This document shows positions 35,478 through 44,621 of a DNA stretch of 64,000 bases, piece by piece. The first letter of the stretch is position 1, and every line of letters begins with the position of its first letter. Source of the DNA: Methanobacteriota archaeon (GTDB taxonomy: Archaea; Thermoplasmatota; Thermoplasmata; UBA10834). The stretch is from the NCBI GenBank assembly GCA_020725925.1, contig DYTN01000007.1, positions 16,783 to 80,782 of the forward strand, read 5' to 3'. Made by a program: the position numbers and the translations under genes. A model generated the notes under the pieces. The model was not told where the DNA came from and ran no database searches. It saw only the letters and a list, made by a program, of their open reading frames with translations.

Positions 35478-35979
35478 CGGTCGCACCTCCTATCTTGCCC
35501 TTCGCGCCCTCGAACATGCCCGCGGTTCCCTCGCGCATGTGCTTTCCCGTGATCCTGTCCTGTGAAGGGAGCATGACGTCGCTGTGCGGGACCTCTATCC
35601 CCGCGTCGACTATCCCCTTCAGCGCCGCGAACACGACCGCGCCCTTGGTCGGCTCCCGGAGGCCTATGTCCAGCACGGCCTCATGAAGGCCCTTCTCCTT
35701 GGCCCTCCTGCCCGCGAGAAGGCCCGTGAGGTACGCGCCCGGGGTGCTCTTGCCCGAGCCCGTCCAGCCGAGCTCCGCGAGCTCCGTCGACACGGCGGAC
35801 GCGATCACGAAGTCCGCGCCCTCCCTGAACTCGACGAACTGCACCCTCGTGTGCCTGTTGGACTTCCTCACCACCGCGCGGACCTTGCCGCCCCTTAGCA
35901 GCGCCGCCCTGTGCCTGTAGTCCGTCCGCCCCTCGCGCCTTCTCCTGAAAGGCACTCTGTACCTGGGTCCTGTGGCCAT
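35470..35979 (-). CDS. rpl18: 50S ribosomal protein uL18 (L18)
   Basis: 169 residues from the third ATG of a run ([17 protein letters not shown]), chosen for its distance to [26 protein letters not shown] and [12 protein letters not shown] are the 5S-rRNA-binding features of archaeal uL18. It binds 5S rRNA with uL5. Confidence 0.95.
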   Translation of the reverse strand: MATGPRYRVPFRRRREGRTDYRHRAALLRGGKVRAVVRKSNRHTRVQFVEFREGADFVIASAVSTELAELGWTGSGKSTPGAYLTGLLAGRRAKEKGLHEAVLDIGLREPTKGAVVFAALKGIVDAGIEVPHSDVMLPSQDRITGKHMREGTAGMFEGAKGKIGGATDG

Positions 35980-35984
35980 CATCA

Positions 35985-36434
35985 TCACTCCTTCAGGACT
36001 CCCTCGGCCTTCATGTGCGACTCCATGTGCGGCCTGCTCTTGAACACGCCGCCCTTGGCCTTGAGGTAGTAGTCACGGTATGTCGCCGTGTCGATCTTTC
36101 CCGCGTCCCTGAGCTCCTTGAGCTTCTTCCGGATGGGGCGTATGGTCTGCATCCATCGCTCCTTGGTCGGCTTGCGCGCGCCCGTCCTGCCGCGCCTCGA
36201 GCCGTGCCCCCTCTGCCTGCCCTTCCTCCGCTGGGCCTGGTGGTACTTCGTCCTGCCCCTCGAGACGCCCTTCTTCTGCCTCGAGGCTATCGCGCCCGAG
36301 TTGATGAGCGTCCTGACATCGGCGCGGGTGATGGCGTCGGCCGCATCCTCCATCTTGTTCGGGTCTATCCAGACCCTGTTGGACCCGCACTTGAGGATCT
36401 CCGCGGCCATCCGCCTCTGGTTCTTGAGATTCAT
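35985..36434 (-). CDS. rpl19e: 50S ribosomal protein eL19 (L19e)
   Basis: 149 residues. MNLKNQRRMAAEILKCGSNR and the basic helix region RTKYHQAQRRKGRQRGHGSR with RTGARKPTKERWMQTIRP are characteristic of eL19. Archaea- and eukaryote-specific. Placed between eL32 and uL18 as expected. Confidence 0.96.
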   Translation of the reverse strand: MNLKNQRRMAAEILKCGSNRVWIDPNKMEDAADAITRADVRTLINSGAIASRQKKGVSRGRTKYHQAQRRKGRQRGHGSRRGRTGARKPTKERWMQTIRPIRKKLKELRDAGKIDTATYRDYYLKAKGGVFKSRPHMESHMKAEGVLKE

Positions 36435-36437
36435 GCC

Positions 36438-37184
36438 TCATCCGCTCCTGTTGAGTATCCTTATGCCGAGCTCGTCCGCCTTCTCCTCTATCTGGAGCCG
36501 CTTCCTCATGCCCACCTGGTGCGCGACCCTCGCGGCCTCGAGCTCCGGCCTGATCTTGTCGAGGTCGGCGATGTTCCGGACCATGACCTCCCTGAACCCG
36601 GACGGGTGCAGGTGCCTGGCCCCCCTCGGCGAGCCGTAGCCTATCGACACCACGTTCCGCCTGTAGCGGTAGTGCTGCCTCATCTTGGAGTGGTCCCCCA
36701 CGGGCTTCCGCCAGCGCGCGCTCTGGAGGCACTTCCTCCTGTGCCACTCCTGGCGCAGGAACTCCGGCCTCCTGGCGTCCACTTCAGAGCGCTTCCTGAG
36801 GGCCTCGAGGGTCTCCTTGGAGAGCTTCGGCTTGAGCTTGACCTCGTAGCCCCCCTCCTCCTCGATCTCGACCTCTTTTTCCTTCTCCTTCTTGGCCTCG
36901 GCCTCCGGCTCCTCCTCGGGCTCCTTCTCCTCGGCCTCCGCCGCCTCCTTCTTCTCCTCCGGCTCTGCAGGGGCCTTGAGGTCCTCCTCCCAATGCTCGA
37001 TCGTCTTGGGGCCGACTCCCTTGAGGTGCTCCTGTATCTCCTTGGCCCTCTCCTCGTCCGCGAGCGCCTCGCCGAGCTGCTTGGGCGTCTTGATGCCCAG
37101 CGCATCGAGCTTGGGGATGTACTCCTCCTTGAACATGTGGAGCTTCATGAACTCGTCATGGTGGGGTGACTTCTTCTCTGCCAA
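36438..37184 (-). CDS. rpl32e: 50S ribosomal protein eL32 (L32e) with helix-hairpin-helix extension
   Basis: 248 residues from a TTG at 37184 (MAEKKSPHHDEF), six bases behind GGAGGTG. Residues about 18-65 form a helix-hairpin-helix domain (GIKTPKQLGEALADEERAKE, HLKGVGPKTIEHWEEDLKAP). A 40-residue Glu/Lys/Ala linker follows, then the eL32 body with RRPEFLRQEWHRRKCLQSAR and GYGSPRGARHLHPSGFREV. N-terminal HhH extensions on eL32 occur in several euryarchaea. Confidence 0.94.
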   Translation of the reverse strand: MAEKKSPHHDEFMKLHMFKEEYIPKLDALGIKTPKQLGEALADEERAKEIQEHLKGVGPKTIEHWEEDLKAPAEPEEKKEAAEAEEKEPEEEPEAEAKKEKEKEVEIEEEGGYEVKLKPKLSKETLEALRKRSEVDARRPEFLRQEWHRRKCLQSARWRKPVGDHSKMRQHYRYRRNVVSIGYGSPRGARHLHPSGFREVMVRNIADLDKIRPELEAARVAHQVGMRKRLQIEEKADELGIRILNRSG

Positions 37185-37189
37185 ACCTC

Positions 37190-37732
37190 TCACCTCCCTG
37201 GCTTCTCAGTTATGTAGATGCCATCCTGGAAGACCCTGGGGTCGAACCCCTTGATCTTCGTGGCGCGCTCGATGTTCGCCGCCGTCTGGCCGACGTCCTC
37301 GACGTTCGGGCCGTTGAGGACGACCTGGTCTCCCTTCACGGAGACCTTCGTGGCGCCCAGGATCCTGGTCTTCCTCGGGTACTTCTCCCCCAGGAAGTTC
37401 TCGATCACGAACGTGTCGCCCTTCACCGACGCCTTGATCGGGAAGTGCGCGTAGACGATCTTCATCTTGTACTCGAACCCGTCCGTGGCGCCCCTGAGCA
37501 TGTTCCTAATGTACGCGCCGTAGGTCCCGACCAGGGCCTTCTCCCTCTTCCTCGGGAGCTCGCACGAGACGACGACGTGCTTGCCCTTGACCTCGATCCT
37601 GACCCTCGGGTGCGAGAGCTCCTTCGAGAGCTCCCCCTGGGGTCCCTTGACCTTCGCGACGCCGTCCTGGAAGCTCACATGGACCTTGTCGGGTATCTGT
37701 ATCTCGTCCTTCAGCAATCCGCCGCGCATCAT
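37190..37732 (-). CDS. rpl6: 50S ribosomal protein uL6 (L6)
   Basis: 180 residues. I chose the ATG pair at 37732/37729 behind GAGGTG. DKVHVSFQDGVAKVKGPQGE opens the first domain, and VGTYGAYIRNMLRGATDGFE links to the second, with archaeal-type GEKYPRKTRILGATKVSVKG. Confidence 0.95.
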   Translation of the reverse strand: MMRGGLLKDEIQIPDKVHVSFQDGVAKVKGPQGELSKELSHPRVRIEVKGKHVVVSCELPRKREKALVGTYGAYIRNMLRGATDGFEYKMKIVYAHFPIKASVKGDTFVIENFLGEKYPRKTRILGATKVSVKGDQVVLNGPNVEDVGQTAANIERATKIKGFDPRVFQDGIYITEKPGR

Positions 37733-37739
37733 GAACACC

Positions 37740-38129
37740 TCAGTACACGAACGCCAGCAGCTTGCCGCCGACGCCTCCCTTCTTCGCCTCCGTGTGCGTG
37801 AGCACGCCCTTCGTGGTCGTCAGGATGAGCACGCCGAAGTCCTGCGCGGGCAGGTACCTCGACTCCCACTTCTCCAGCTCGCCCACCTTGACGGAGTACC
37901 TTGGCCTGATCACGCCGCAGTCGTTTATGTGTCCCGCCAGGGCGACCTTGAACATGCCGCTCCTGCCGTCGTCGACGAGCTCGAACTGCCCGATGTAGCC
38001 GTTCTCCTGCATGACCTTGAGGACCCTGCCTATCAGCCTCGAGGACGGGCGCACCATGCACTCGCCCTTGCCCACCTTCTCGGCGTTCCTGATGAGAGCC
38101 ATCGCGTCGTTGAGTGTGTCCTGCTGCAT
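37740..38129 (-). CDS. rps8: 30S ribosomal protein uS8 (S8)
   Basis: 129 residues. [20 protein letters not shown] at the N-terminus and [20 protein letters not shown] with GGKLLAFVY at the C-terminus are diagnostic for archaeal uS8. GGTGAG precedes the ATG. Confidence 0.96.
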   Translation of the reverse strand: MQQDTLNDAMALIRNAEKVGKGECMVRPSSRLIGRVLKVMQENGYIGQFELVDDGRSGMFKVALAGHINDCGVIRPRYSVKVGELEKWESRYLPAQDFGVLILTTTKGVLTHTEAKKGGVGGKLLAFVY

Positions 38130-38140
38130 GTCATCTCACC

Positions 38141-38287
38141 TCACGAGTACTTCCTGAAGCCTATGTGTGGCGCGATCTCCCTGAAGCACTGCCTGCACAG
38201 GTGCATCCCGTACCTCCGTATGATGCCCCTCTTCCTGCCGCACCGGGTGCATCCGACGGTCCTGCCGAACTTCTTCTTGGGCTTCAA
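38141..38287 (-). CDS. rps14: 30S ribosomal protein uS14 (S14), zinc-binding
   Basis: 48 residues from a TTG at 38287, behind GGAGGTG with a five-base gap; the start overlaps the uL5 stop. The protein reads [20 protein letters not shown], then [20 protein letters not shown] and IGFRKYS. The four Cys (two CxxC pairs) form the zinc site of archaeal uS14. It falls exactly between uL5 and uS8, where uS14 belongs, but is easily missed because of its size and start codon. Confidence 0.95.
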   Translation of the reverse strand: MKPKKKFGRTVGCTRCGRKRGIIRRYGMHLCRQCFREIAPHIGFRKYS

Positions 38288-38796
38288 TCGACCACCTCCA
38301 CACCGAACTTCGTCCTGACGAATGCGATGCCTTCCTTCTTGGAGACCCTGTGGTGCTTCGGGAGCCTGCGCCTCATCATGCGCCTGCTCTGGACGCGCCT
38401 TCCGGGCCTGCTTATCGAGGCGCAGACGTCCATCCCGAAGATGCCTATCTCAGGGTCATACTTCATCCCGGGGAAGTCCGTGTAGTCCGTGATGCCGAGC
38501 GAGAAGTTGCCCTCGGGGTCGAAGGAGTAGTCGGCTATCCTGTTCTCCCTGATCCAGAAGGCCTTCTTGACGAACTCCTCGGCCTCCTTCCCCCTGAGCG
38601 TGACCTTGCACCCGATGTGCATGCCCTTCCTGATGCCCAGGTCCCTGTTCGTGGTCTTGGCTATCGTGCGGACGGGCTTCTTCCCCGTGACCATCTGGAG
38701 GACCTTCTCGGCCTTCAGGAGCCTCTCGCCTGCGTCCCCGACGCCGATGTTGACGACGGCCTTCTCGAGCCTGATGTCCCTCATGGTCTCTGTCAT
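38284..38796 (-). CDS. rpl5: 50S ribosomal protein uL5 (L5)
   Basis: 170 residues. [20 protein letters not shown] and [23 protein letters not shown] sequence at the N-terminus, and [20 protein letters not shown] later, identify uL5. It contacts 5S rRNA. Overlaps the eS4 end by four bases. Confidence 0.96.
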   Translation of the reverse strand: MTETMRDIRLEKAVVNIGVGDAGERLLKAEKVLQMVTGKKPVRTIAKTTNRDLGIRKGMHIGCKVTLRGKEAEEFVKKAFWIRENRIADYSFDPEGNFSLGITDYTDFPGMKYDPEIGIFGMDVCASISRPGRRVQSRRMMRRRLPKHHRVSKKEGIAFVRTKFGVEVVD

Positions 38797-39503
38797 GCGG
38801 CCTTCGCCTCCAGGAGCTTGATCTCAGGGGCCTTGTCCCCCACGACGAAGACGTTCTCCTTGACGGTCCCGAACCCCTCCTTGAATGTGACGAGGTTGGG
38901 CGCTGAGCCCCTCCTCACCTTGTAGGTCTCCACCGTCTGTACGCTGCCTGGGTGGGACCCGCCCGTGAGGAGGGCGATGCTCCCCTTCTCGAGCTTGAAC
39001 GACTTCATGATCTTCTGCGACGGCAACTCTATCTTGAGCACGTCGCCCGATTTGTACTGGTCCTTCGGGAGCACTATGCACCTGCCGTCGTGCAGGTTGA
39101 GCTGGACCTTGCCCTTCTTCAGGACCTTCTTCTTGTCTATCCGGGCGAGCTTCCAGCCCTTCTCCGCGTCGTCTATCGCGACGAGCTGCAGCTTCGCCTT
39201 GTAGTCCACGAGCATCCTGTAGCTCTGCTTCGTCTTCAGGATCGTGACGACGTCCATGAGCCCGACCGGGAATTTGTAGTCCGAGACGGGCTTGCCGTCC
39301 ACTGCCACGCCCCTGCCCCCGATGATGAACCTCGCCTCGCGCGAGTTGTCGCAGAGCTTGAGCATGTCCCTCACGACCGCCAGGAGCGGCATCGATTCGT
39401 GCATTCCATGCGGGCCAGGGCTGGGCTTGGTCACCCAGTGGCTCGTCTTCCTCGGTATCGCCCAGCTGCTCGGGGCAGCCATCCTCTTGACATGCTTCTT
39501 CAT
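38793..39503 (-). CDS. rps4e: 30S ribosomal protein eS4 (S4e)
   Basis: 236 residues from the ATG at 39503 (MKKHVKRMAAPSSWAIPRK), overlapping the uL24 stop. S4-like RNA-binding residues NSREARFIIGGRGVAVDGKP, then the central SYRMLVDYKAKLQLVAID, and the KOW-like C-terminal part with ALLTGGSHPGSVQTVETYKV. Confidence 0.96.
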   Translation of the reverse strand: MKKHVKRMAAPSSWAIPRKTSHWVTKPSPGPHGMHESMPLLAVVRDMLKLCDNSREARFIIGGRGVAVDGKPVSDYKFPVGLMDVVTILKTKQSYRMLVDYKAKLQLVAIDDAEKGWKLARIDKKKVLKKGKVQLNLHDGRCIVLPKDQYKSGDVLKIELPSQKIMKSFKLEKGSIALLTGGSHPGSVQTVETYKVRRGSAPNLVTFKEGFGTVKENVFVVGDKAPEIKLLEAKAA

Positions 39504-39880
39504 GCCGACCCACCTCCCTTGAGGCTGTCCAGCTTGCTCTTCCTCCACGGGTCCGAGAGGTCGAGCTTCGTGATCACGAGGTCCGAGGGGTCGATCGGCT
39601 TGGGCTTCTGCGTGCCGTCCGCCTTGGGCACCGTGATGTTCTCGATTATGATCTTCATGTGCTTCAGGTCCACGGACGCGACCTTGGACTCCGTCGCCTT
39701 GAAGTCCGCGTGTCCCCTGACCACCTTGACGGTGTCGCCCTTCCTCACCGGCAGGGAGCGCACGTTGTACTCGGTCATGAGCGCTGAGTCGAGGTGCGCG
39801 GACACCATCCGCCTCTTCCTGTGCAGCGGGGCCTCGGCCCTCGCCCTCCTCTGCTTCCTGGCCTTCGTGCTAGCGGTCAT
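39500..39880 (-). CDS. rpl24: 50S ribosomal protein uL24 (L24)
   Basis: 126 residues. KARKQRRARAEAPLHRKRRM at the N-terminus and the KOW motif VRKGDTVKVVRGHADFKATE are characteristic of archaeal uL24. Confidence 0.95.
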   Translation of the reverse strand: MTASTKARKQRRARAEAPLHRKRRMVSAHLDSALMTEYNVRSLPVRKGDTVKVVRGHADFKATESKVASVDLKHMKIIIENITVPKADGTQKPKPIDPSDLVITKLDLSDPWRKSKLDSLKGGGSA

Positions 39881-39889
39881 CCTGCCACC

Positions 39890-40288
39890 TCACACTATCA
39901 TCGAGGCCGTGGCCGCGATCCTGGGCCATCTCTCGGCGGCCTCCCTCGCGACCGGGCCCTTGATGTCGGTCCCCTTGGTCTCTCCTGTCTCCGTGACTAT
40001 GACGACCGCGTTGTCCTCGAACTGGACCATCGTGCCCTCGGGCCTCCTGAAGGGCCTCCTCTGGCGCACGATGACCGCCCTGAACAGCTGCTTCCTCGTC
40101 TCGGGCGTGCCCTTCTTGACGGTCACGACCATCATCTCCCCCAGGGCCGCGTTCGGGTACCTCCTCTTGGTGCCGTGGTAGGTGGGCACGCTGACGACCT
40201 GGACGACCTTCGCGCCCGTGTTGTCGATGCAGTCGAGCCTCGCACCCGTCGGGATGCCCCTTGTCTGTCTGCCAGGAATGCCTTTCAT
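39890..40288 (-). CDS. rpl14: 50S ribosomal protein uL14 (L14)
   Basis: 132 residues from the ATG at 40288 ([11 protein letters not shown]), preceded by GGTAGGTGA; a GTG at 40297 is too close to that site. [20 protein letters not shown] and [20 protein letters not shown] with DNAVVIV are uL14 signatures. Confidence 0.96.
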   Translation of the reverse strand: MKGIPGRQTRGIPTGARLDCIDNTGAKVVQVVSVPTYHGTKRRYPNAALGEMMVVTVKKGTPETRKQLFRAVIVRQRRPFRRPEGTMVQFEDNAVVIVTETGETKGTDIKGPVAREAAERWPRIAATASMIV

Positions 40289-40297
40289 CGCGCTCAC

Positions 40298-40654
40298 CTA
40301 CCGCTTGTTCTCTATGACCACGAATGACACTCTCTTGCTCAGCGGCCTGCACTCCATGATCGTGACGCTGTCGCCGAGCTTCGCCTGCAGGCAGGGCGGC
40401 GAGTGTGCCAGGTACTTGCTGGTCCTCTTCTCGTATCTCTCGTACTTGGGGAGGTACCTCATGTACTCCCTCTCGACCACTACCGTGGCCTGCATCTTGG
40501 CCGACACGACCTTCCCGCCCAGCACCGTGCCCCTGACGGGCAGCTGTCCGTGGAACGGGCAGTGCTTGTCCGCGCACGCGCCCGCCGGCGGCTCGACATC
40601 GAGACCGATGTCCGCGGGCTCGGTCTTGGCCATCTTCTTGACCTTCCTCACCAT
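40298..40654 (-). CDS. rps17: 30S ribosomal protein uS17 (S17)
   Basis: 118 residues, or 111 from an ATG at 40633 ([16 protein letters not shown]). [19 protein letters not shown] and [20 protein letters not shown] with the final SKRVSFVVI are typical of archaeal uS17. It binds 16S rRNA early in assembly. Confidence 0.95.
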   Translation of the reverse strand: MVRKVKKMAKTEPADIGLDVEPPAGACADKHCPFHGQLPVRGTVLGGKVVSAKMQATVVVEREYMRYLPKYERYEKRTSKYLAHSPPCLQAKLGDSVTIMECRPLSKRVSFVVIENKR

Positions 40655-40665
40655 CTCATCTCACC

Positions 40666-40929
40666 CTACCGCACCTTCTTGATCCTGTCCTCAGGTCTGA
40701 ACTTGATGTCCTTCCCGGAGACCATATGGGTCCTGTGGCCATCGACGAACTTGAACTTGCAGCAGTCCTTGGGGACCTTCCTCTCCCTGCCGTCCTGTTC
40801 TATCGTGAGCGTGTTCCTCGTCTCGTCCACGACCCTGCCCTTGATGCCGACGTACTCCGCGCAGGTGGACTCGACGACCTCCGCTCCGAGGCCGATGAAC
40901 TCCCGTCTCCGGAAATCTCCTGAACTCAT
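40666..40929 (-). CDS. rnp1: ribonuclease P protein subunit Rpp29 (Rnp1)
   Basis: 87 residues. EFIGLGAEVVESTCAEYVGI, GRVVDETRNTLTIEQDGRER and the terminal GKDIKFRPEDRIKKVR match archaeal Rpp29/Pop4, an RNase P cofactor in tRNA 5' maturation. The position between uL29/SUI1 and uS17 is conserved in euryarchaea. Confidence 0.93.
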   Translation of the reverse strand: MSSGDFRRREFIGLGAEVVESTCAEYVGIKGRVVDETRNTLTIEQDGRERKVPKDCCKFKFVDGHRTHMVSGKDIKFRPEDRIKKVR

Positions 40930-40941
40930 GCTCGGTTTCCT

Positions 40942-41235
40942 TCACTCCACGGAAAACCCCAGCTCCTCCAGGACCTCCTTGACCTTCTTCTTGTGATCCC
41001 CCTGGAGCTCTATCCTGCCGTCCTTGGCAGTGCCCCCGGCGGCGCACCTGGTCTTCAGCTTCCTCGTGAGGTCCTCCAGATCGATGTCCGTGTCGTCTAT
41101 GCCCTCGACAACGGTCACGATCTTGCCGTAGCGTCTGGTGTCCGAGAGTATGCGTATCTTCTGCTGTTCCTTGGCAATCTGCTCACACATGCACAGCTCT
41201 TCTGGCAGTCCGCAAACCGAGCATATTCCAGCCAT
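40942..41235 (-). CDS. translation initiation factor SUI1/eIF1 family
   Basis: 97 residues. An N-terminal zinc knuckle ([19 protein letters not shown]) precedes the SUI1 fold with [20 protein letters not shown] and [20 protein letters not shown]. The family helps start-codon selection on the small subunit. Its ATG shares one base with the uL29 stop. Confidence 0.94.
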   Translation of the reverse strand: MAGICSVCGLPEELCMCEQIAKEQQKIRILSDTRRYGKIVTVVEGIDDTDIDLEDLTRKLKTRCAAGGTAKDGRIELQGDHKKKVKEVLEELGFSVE

Positions 41236-41558
41236 TACTTCTTCTCCTCCTTCTTGGGCTTCTCAGCCTTCTCCTTCTTCTCCTTCTGCTTGGGGGCCTT
41301 CGCCTCCGTCTTCTCCGCGGGGGCCTTCTTGACGGGCTTGGCAGCCTCTGCCATCCCCAGCTCCCGCTGGACCGTGTGTATGCGGGCGATGCTCGTCCGG
41401 AGGGCCCGGATCTTTCCTGGGCTCGCGGGCGCCCCGCCCATCGCCGCAACGCCCCTCTCGTGCATCAGCTCGTCGTTCAGCTCCTTGAACTTCGCCCTGA
41501 TGTCCTCTGGGCGCATCGACCTCAACTCCTTCGGCTTCAGCAGGGGCATCCGGCTCAC
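41235..41558 (-). CDS. rpl29: 50S ribosomal protein uL29 (L29) with long basic tail
   Basis: 107 residues, against about 65-70 for a typical uL29. The core ([20 protein letters not shown], then [11 protein letters not shown] and [20 protein letters not shown]) is followed by a 40-residue Lys/Ala/Glu tail ([14 protein letters not shown]). The tail is likely disordered. Confidence 0.93.
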   Translation of the reverse strand: MSRMPLLKPKELRSMRPEDIRAKFKELNDELMHERGVAAMGGAPASPGKIRALRTSIARIHTVQRELGMAEAAKPVKKAPAEKTEAKAPKQKEKKEKAEKPKKEEKK

Positions 41559-42538
41559 TCCTCCTTCTTCTCGCCCTCTGCTGCCTCGGGCTTCTTCTCC
41601 TCCGCCGGCGCCTCCTCGACCTTGTCCACGGGCTCCGCCAATGGGGCGGGCTCGGGGACTGTCATGGCCTGCGTGGGGGCAGGCGTGATGGCCTCTGTGG
41701 GCGGCGTCCCAGCCGGTGCTGGAGCGGCCTCCTTCTTCTTGCGCTTCCTCGGAGGCTTCTTCTCCTCGGCTCCCGGGGCGCCCTCGCCCTCCTTCTTCTT
41801 CCTCGGCTTCCTTGGCTTTGCCGCCGCTGCCCCCGCCTCCGCGGCCTTCTTCAGCTCCTCGACCGCCTCCACAACCTTCTTTTCCTCGGCCTTTGTCTCG
41901 GGCGCCGGCTGCGCGGGCGCGGGTGCTGGGGCGGGCTCTGCGGGCGGCGGGATGATGTCTATCTCGTCCGGCAACCTCGCCTTCGGGTTCATGATCTGGA
42001 CCGTGACGCCGAGCACTCCAGGCTTCAGCTTGGCGGCCGCGAACCCCTGCTGCATGAAGTCGAGCTTTGCCTGGCCGCAGTACTTTATGTGGCCGTCCTT
42101 GAACTTCTCAGTCCTGTGCCTCTGGCCCGTCAGCTTCCCCGCGATGATCACCTGGCAGCCCCTGGCGCCGGACTCCATGATCCTCCTTACGGTCGAGTGG
42201 CCGGCGCGCCTGAAGTGCCAGCCCCGCTCGAGCGCGTTCGCGAGCTTCTCCGCCATGATCTGGGCGTTCAGGTTGGGGTTGTCGACCTCCTGGACCTCGA
42301 TCTGCGGGTTGTTGAAGTTGAAATCCTCCTCGATGGCCTTCGTGAGGCTCTTGATGGCCTCTCCCCTCCGGCCTATCACCAGGCCCGGCCGCTCGGTTAT
42401 GAGGGTGACCCTGGTGCCCATGGGCGTCCTCTGCACGTCCAGCCCGCCGAAGCCTGCCCGGCCGACCTTGGCCATCATGTACTCCTTGAGCAGGATCCTG
42501 CGGATGTTCTCCGTGACGAACTTCCTCTCGCTTGCCAT
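41555..42538 (-). CDS. rps3: 30S ribosomal protein uS3 (S3) with long C-terminal extension
   Basis: 327 residues from the ATG at 42538 (MASERKFVTENIRRILL), chosen for its distance to GGAGTG. The KH domain has ITERPGLVIGRRGEAIKSLT. The C-terminal domain includes ESGARGCQVIIAGKLTGQRH and QAKLDFMQQGFAAAKLKPGV. From about residue 200 a Pro/Ala/Glu/Lys-rich tail of over 100 residues follows (KPRKPRKKKEGEG and similar). Confidence 0.95.
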   Translation of the reverse strand: MASERKFVTENIRRILLKEYMMAKVGRAGFGGLDVQRTPMGTRVTLITERPGLVIGRRGEAIKSLTKAIEEDFNFNNPQIEVQEVDNPNLNAQIMAEKLANALERGWHFRRAGHSTVRRIMESGARGCQVIIAGKLTGQRHRTEKFKDGHIKYCGQAKLDFMQQGFAAAKLKPGVLGVTVQIMNPKARLPDEIDIIPPPAEPAPAPAPAQPAPETKAEEKKVVEAVEELKKAAEAGAAAAKPRKPRKKKEGEGAPGAEEKKPPRKRKKKEAAPAPAGTPPTEAITPAPTQAMTVPEPAPLAEPVDKVEEAPAEEKKPEAAEGEKKEE

Positions 42539-42549
42539 CTTCATCACTC

Positions 42550-42999
42550 CTAGGACGCCTCGATCTCCTCCAATATGATCTCTATGTTCGTCGTCTGCTC
42601 GTTCCAGGGGGTGCTCCTGCCCTGCGCCCTGGGCATGTACGACTTCTCGATCCTGCCCCTGTGGGCGGCAGCGACCTTGACCCTCATGTTGTCCGCCTCA
42701 AGCCCCTTGTACTCCGCGTTGGACTGGGCGCTCTCTATCACGCGCAGGATGGCCTTCGCGGCCTTCTTCGGGTATCTGCCGGGCCCGACGCCCGGCTTCG
42801 GGCTCAGGAACATCTTGAAGCGCGTGTAGGGCACTGGCCGCTTCAGGTCGGCGACCTCCTTGAGGTACTTCTTCGCGTCCTCGACCTTCATGCCCGTGAG
42901 CATCTTGCAGACTTCCCGGCAGTGCTTCGGGCTGACGCCCAGTTCCTTGCCTATGGCCTTCGAGGTCGTCTCCGGGTCCGATTCCTGCGTGTATCCCAT
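42550..42999 (-). CDS. rpl22: 50S ribosomal protein uL22 (L22)
   Basis: 149 residues. GYTQESDPETTSKAIGKELG, then SPKHCREVCKMLTGMKVEDA, and the extended-loop region AAHRGRIEKSYMPRAQGRST identify archaeal uL22. The loop lines the exit tunnel. Confidence 0.95.
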   Translation of the reverse strand: MGYTQESDPETTSKAIGKELGVSPKHCREVCKMLTGMKVEDAKKYLKEVADLKRPVPYTRFKMFLSPKPGVGPGRYPKKAAKAILRVIESAQSNAEYKGLEADNMRVKVAAAHRGRIEKSYMPRAQGRSTPWNEQTTNIEIILEEIEAS

Positions 43000-43014
43000 T
43001 GCCCTCGCCCTCCC

Positions 43015-43626
43015 TCACTTCAGCGGCATGAACTTGGACGACCTGGTCGCGCCAACCCCGAGGCCGGAGTGCCTCACCGACTTCCTCGTGAGCGCGAACT
43101 CGCCCAGGTAGTGCCCGATCATCTCGGCCTTGATGTCCACGGGCGAGAACTCCTTGCCGTTGTACACGTGGACGGTCTTGCCGACGAACTCCGGAAGTAT
43201 GGGTATCTCGCGCCTGTGAGTCCTGACCGGCTCGTCCGAACTCCTGAGCCTCTTGATGAACGCCTCCTGCTCGGAGTTGAGGCCCCTGATGTAGGTCCTC
43301 CTCGCCCTCGCGGGCAGGAGTTCTATGATCTCCGCGAACGGCAGCTTCAGGAGCTCCTCCAGGGTGTGCCCCCTGTAGGTGAACTCCTTCTTCCTGCGGG
43401 CCTGGATCTGGCTCTTCTTCTTCCTCATCTTCCTTCTCGCGGCCTTCGCCGACCCCGTGAACCTCGCGGAGGGCTTCGCCTTCTTCTCCGGAGGCGGAGC
43501 CGCCGCGGCAGGCGCTGCCGGGGCCGCTGTTGGAGCCGCTGCGGGCTTCGGCGCCCCCGCCTTCTCCGCCGCTGGTGCCTTCGCAGGTGCCTTCTGCTGT
43601 GAATCAGCCTTCTTCTCCTCGGCCAT
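43015..43626 (-). CDS. rps19: 30S ribosomal protein uS19 (S19) with N-terminal extension
   Basis: 203 residues. The uS19 core lies in the C-terminal two thirds: EFTYRGHTLEELLKLPFAEI, ARRTYIRGLNSEQEAFIKRL and VHVYNGKEFSPVDIKAEMIG with HYLGEFALTRKSVRHSG. The first 55 residues are Ala/Pro/Lys-rich and low complexity, longer than in typical archaeal uS19. Confidence 0.95.
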   Translation of the reverse strand: MAEEKKADSQQKAPAKAPAAEKAGAPKPAAAPTAAPAAPAAAAPPPEKKAKPSARFTGSAKAARRKMRKKKSQIQARRKKEFTYRGHTLEELLKLPFAEIIELLPARARRTYIRGLNSEQEAFIKRLRSSDEPVRTHRREIPILPEFVGKTVHVYNGKEFSPVDIKAEMIGHYLGEFALTRKSVRHSGLGVGATRSSKFMPLK

Positions 43627-43629
43627 CTA

Positions 43630-44331
43630 TCACACCTTCCTCTTCTTCCTCTGAGGTGCCAGCCGGCCCACCTTCCTGCCCGGGGGAGTGTTCCTGCCCA
43701 CGCTCGACTGCGTGCCGACGTGCGGGTGGCCGCCTCCGCCGTGCGGGTGGTTGACCGGGTTCATCGCTATGCCTTTGACCTTGAAGTACGCCTTCGCCTT
43801 CGCGCCGTACGCGTGGAACTTCTTCCCTGACTTCGCGAAGGGCTTCTCCTTGTGCCCGCCGCCTGCCACCAGCCCGACGGTCGCGAGGCACTTGTTGTCG
43901 ACCTCCTTGAACTTGCCAGACGGCATCAGGAGGACCGTCTTGTCACCGTGGGTGACGATCGTGGCGGCGGTACCAGCGGTCCTGGCGAACTTCCCGCCGT
44001 CCCCTGGCTGGGACTCGATGTTGTAGACTATCGTGCCCTCGGGCAGCGCGCCCACAGGCATCGTGTTGCCTGCGGATACGGCGCCCCTCGCGCCGAATGT
44101 GATCTCTTGGCCGACGCTGACGCCGTCGGGCGCGATCATCAGGTGGTCCCTGTCCGAGTACCTCACCTTGACCAGAGGCGCGATCCTCCCGGGCTCGTGG
44201 AGGATGTCGACGACGGTCCCTGAGTCCGCGCGCATCTTCGGGTGGCTGGCGTCCGTGAACCTGAGGTGCCTCGGGGACCTGTACCTTCCGAAGCCCCGGC
44301 CCCTCCTCTGTGTGATCAACCTCTTTCCCAT
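43630..44331 (-). CDS. rpl2: 50S ribosomal protein uL2 (L2)
   Basis: 233 residues. MGKRLITQRRGRGFGRYRSP at the N-terminus and the catalytic-centre region GIAMNPVNHPHGGGGHPHVG are diagnostic. It stabilises the peptidyl-transferase centre. Confidence 0.97.
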   Translation of the reverse strand: MGKRLITQRRGRGFGRYRSPRHLRFTDASHPKMRADSGTVVDILHEPGRIAPLVKVRYSDRDHLMIAPDGVSVGQEITFGARGAVSAGNTMPVGALPEGTIVYNIESQPGDGGKFARTAGTAATIVTHGDKTVLLMPSGKFKEVDNKCLATVGLVAGGGHKEKPFAKSGKKFHAYGAKAKAYFKVKGIAMNPVNHPHGGGGHPHVGTQSSVGRNTPPGRKVGRLAPQRKKRKV

Positions 44332-44342
44332 GTCAGCACCAC

Positions 44343-44621
44343 CTAGAATATGCCTATCCTCATGCCGATATCCTCGGCGGAGTAGCCCTCCTTGAGCCTG
44401 ATGATCGCGTGCTTGCCGTCCCTCATCAGCTTGACGTTGATCCTGTCCACCTTCGCCTCGAACCGCTCCTCGAAGGCTTTCTTGATCTCGGGTTTGGTCG
44501 CATCCTTGCGGACGATGAACTCCAGCCTGTTGCCGTCCTTCAGGTCCTGGACGGGCGTGCCGGACATCGCGTTCATCGTCTTCTCTGTGACGTATGGATG
44601 CAGGATGATCGTGCGCCTCAT
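44343..44621 (-). CDS. rpl23: 50S ribosomal protein uL23 (L23)
   Basis: 92 residues from the ATG at 44621 (MRRTIILHPYVTEKTM); the upstream open frame is a shadow of uL4. LEFIVRKDATKPEIKKAFEE and the C-terminal EGYSAEDIGMRIGIF match archaeal uL23, which sits at the tunnel exit and binds SRP. Confidence 0.95.
   Translation of the reverse strand: MRRTIILHPYVTEKTMNAMSGTPVQDLKDGNRLEFIVRKDATKPEIKKAFEERFEAKVDRINVKLMRDGKHAIIRLKEGYSAEDIGMRIGIF

Noticed and set aside
43379..43654. Plus-strand hydrophobic frame opposite uS19
   Set aside because: It is the complement of the Ala/Pro/Lys-rich uS19 extension and only looks like a membrane segment.
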